A DNA stretch of 64,000 nt from Chitinophagales bacterium. Lineage in GTDB: Bacteria > Bacteroidota > Bacteroidia > Chitinophagales > UBA2359. The notes beneath the pieces are model-generated. The model searched no databases and was not told the DNA's origin. It saw nothing but the letters and a program-made list of their open reading frames with translations. A program made the translations under genes and the position numbers. Shown here one piece after another: positions 63,803 to 64,000 of this stretch. The stretch is from contig JAHDFD010000001.1 of the NCBI GenBank assembly GCA_020628375.1, positions 17,232 through 81,231 on the forward strand. Direction: 5' to 3'. How positions within the stretch are numbered: the stretch's first letter is position 1; the number at the start of each line of letters is the position of its first letter.

Positions 63803-64000
63803 CGTAAAACGTACTGTTATATAAAAAATGAAATCCGAGGTCCGACCTCCTTTCGGAATAGAATGATCAGCTTGGCGCAAATTAACGTCGGATCCTTCGG
63901 ATTATCATTAACACTTTCTCTCTTTGGTTTTATTCGGAGCCTGTGTTTAATATTCACATGCTCGTTTTAAATTGAATATCCGCAGGCTTCGACTAAAACC

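Overview
The window is AT-rich chromosomal DNA of a Bacteroidota bacterium, probably a Saprospiria/Chitinophagia-like lineage. The evidence is type IX secretion (T9SS) sorting domains of both type A and type B, an OMP_b-brl_3 TonB-dependent receptor, cytophagalysin-type M43 metalloproteases, DUF6702 and DUF3078 family proteins, a GH3-serine hydrolase fusion, and TTCGACTACGCTCA-type intergenic repeats. I found no tRNA, rRNA, CRISPR array, transposase, integrase or phage gene.

Layout. Positions 1-9420 hold housekeeping and metabolic genes: a ceramidase-like hydrolase, a PNPOx-fold protein, a proline-iminopeptidase-like lipoprotein, a transketolase N-terminal subunit, an isoaspartyl peptidase, an SRPBCC-GyrI protein and a CpcT/CpeT-like lipoprotein. 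They are separated by unusually repeat-rich spacers. Positions 9810-18859 hold a large PKD/T9SS type B surface protein, an M15 peptidase, a 2OG-Fe(II) oxygenase, yidD, bcp, a small secreted protein and a LysM/DUF3078 envelope protein. From 18885 to 50977 every gene lies on the minus strand: a sialidase-like lipoprotein, a BatE-like TPR/SH3 protein, a Kelch T9SS protein, an acyl-CoA dehydrogenase, four giant surface metalloproteases, a cyclase-family enzyme and two paralogous T9SS proteins. Positions 51083-63802 hold DUF6702, a CarboxypepD_reg protein, a methyltransferase, a Uma2 nuclease-fold protein, a TonB-dependent receptor, galactokinase, an acidic small protein coupled to a B12-binding protein, a GH3-serine hydrolase fusion and HemW.

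The outstanding locus is 24015-46290. Four consecutive genes encode proteins of 1445-2046 residues. Each has a signal peptide, a zinc-metalloprotease head (one M12B/reprolysin-like, three M43), a long cysteine-rich stalk of in-frame DNA repeats, and an almost identical C-terminus. That C-terminus carries an IPTLSEWG (IPTL-CTERM, exosortase H-type) signal followed, unusually, by about 90 further residues with two more hydrophobic segments. The genes exchange sequence: exact 129-bp tandem copies, long blocks identical between genes, and a sharply placed recombination junction. Three of the four 3' ends share a two-hairpin terminator region whose stem shows compensatory changes. This looks like a diversifying set of cell-surface proteases using a sorting route distinct from the T9SS route used by their neighbours.

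Spacers carry at least two MITE-like non-coding repeat families (four copies of one, two of the other), palindromic elements and a locally duplicated 58.8-59.3 kb segment.
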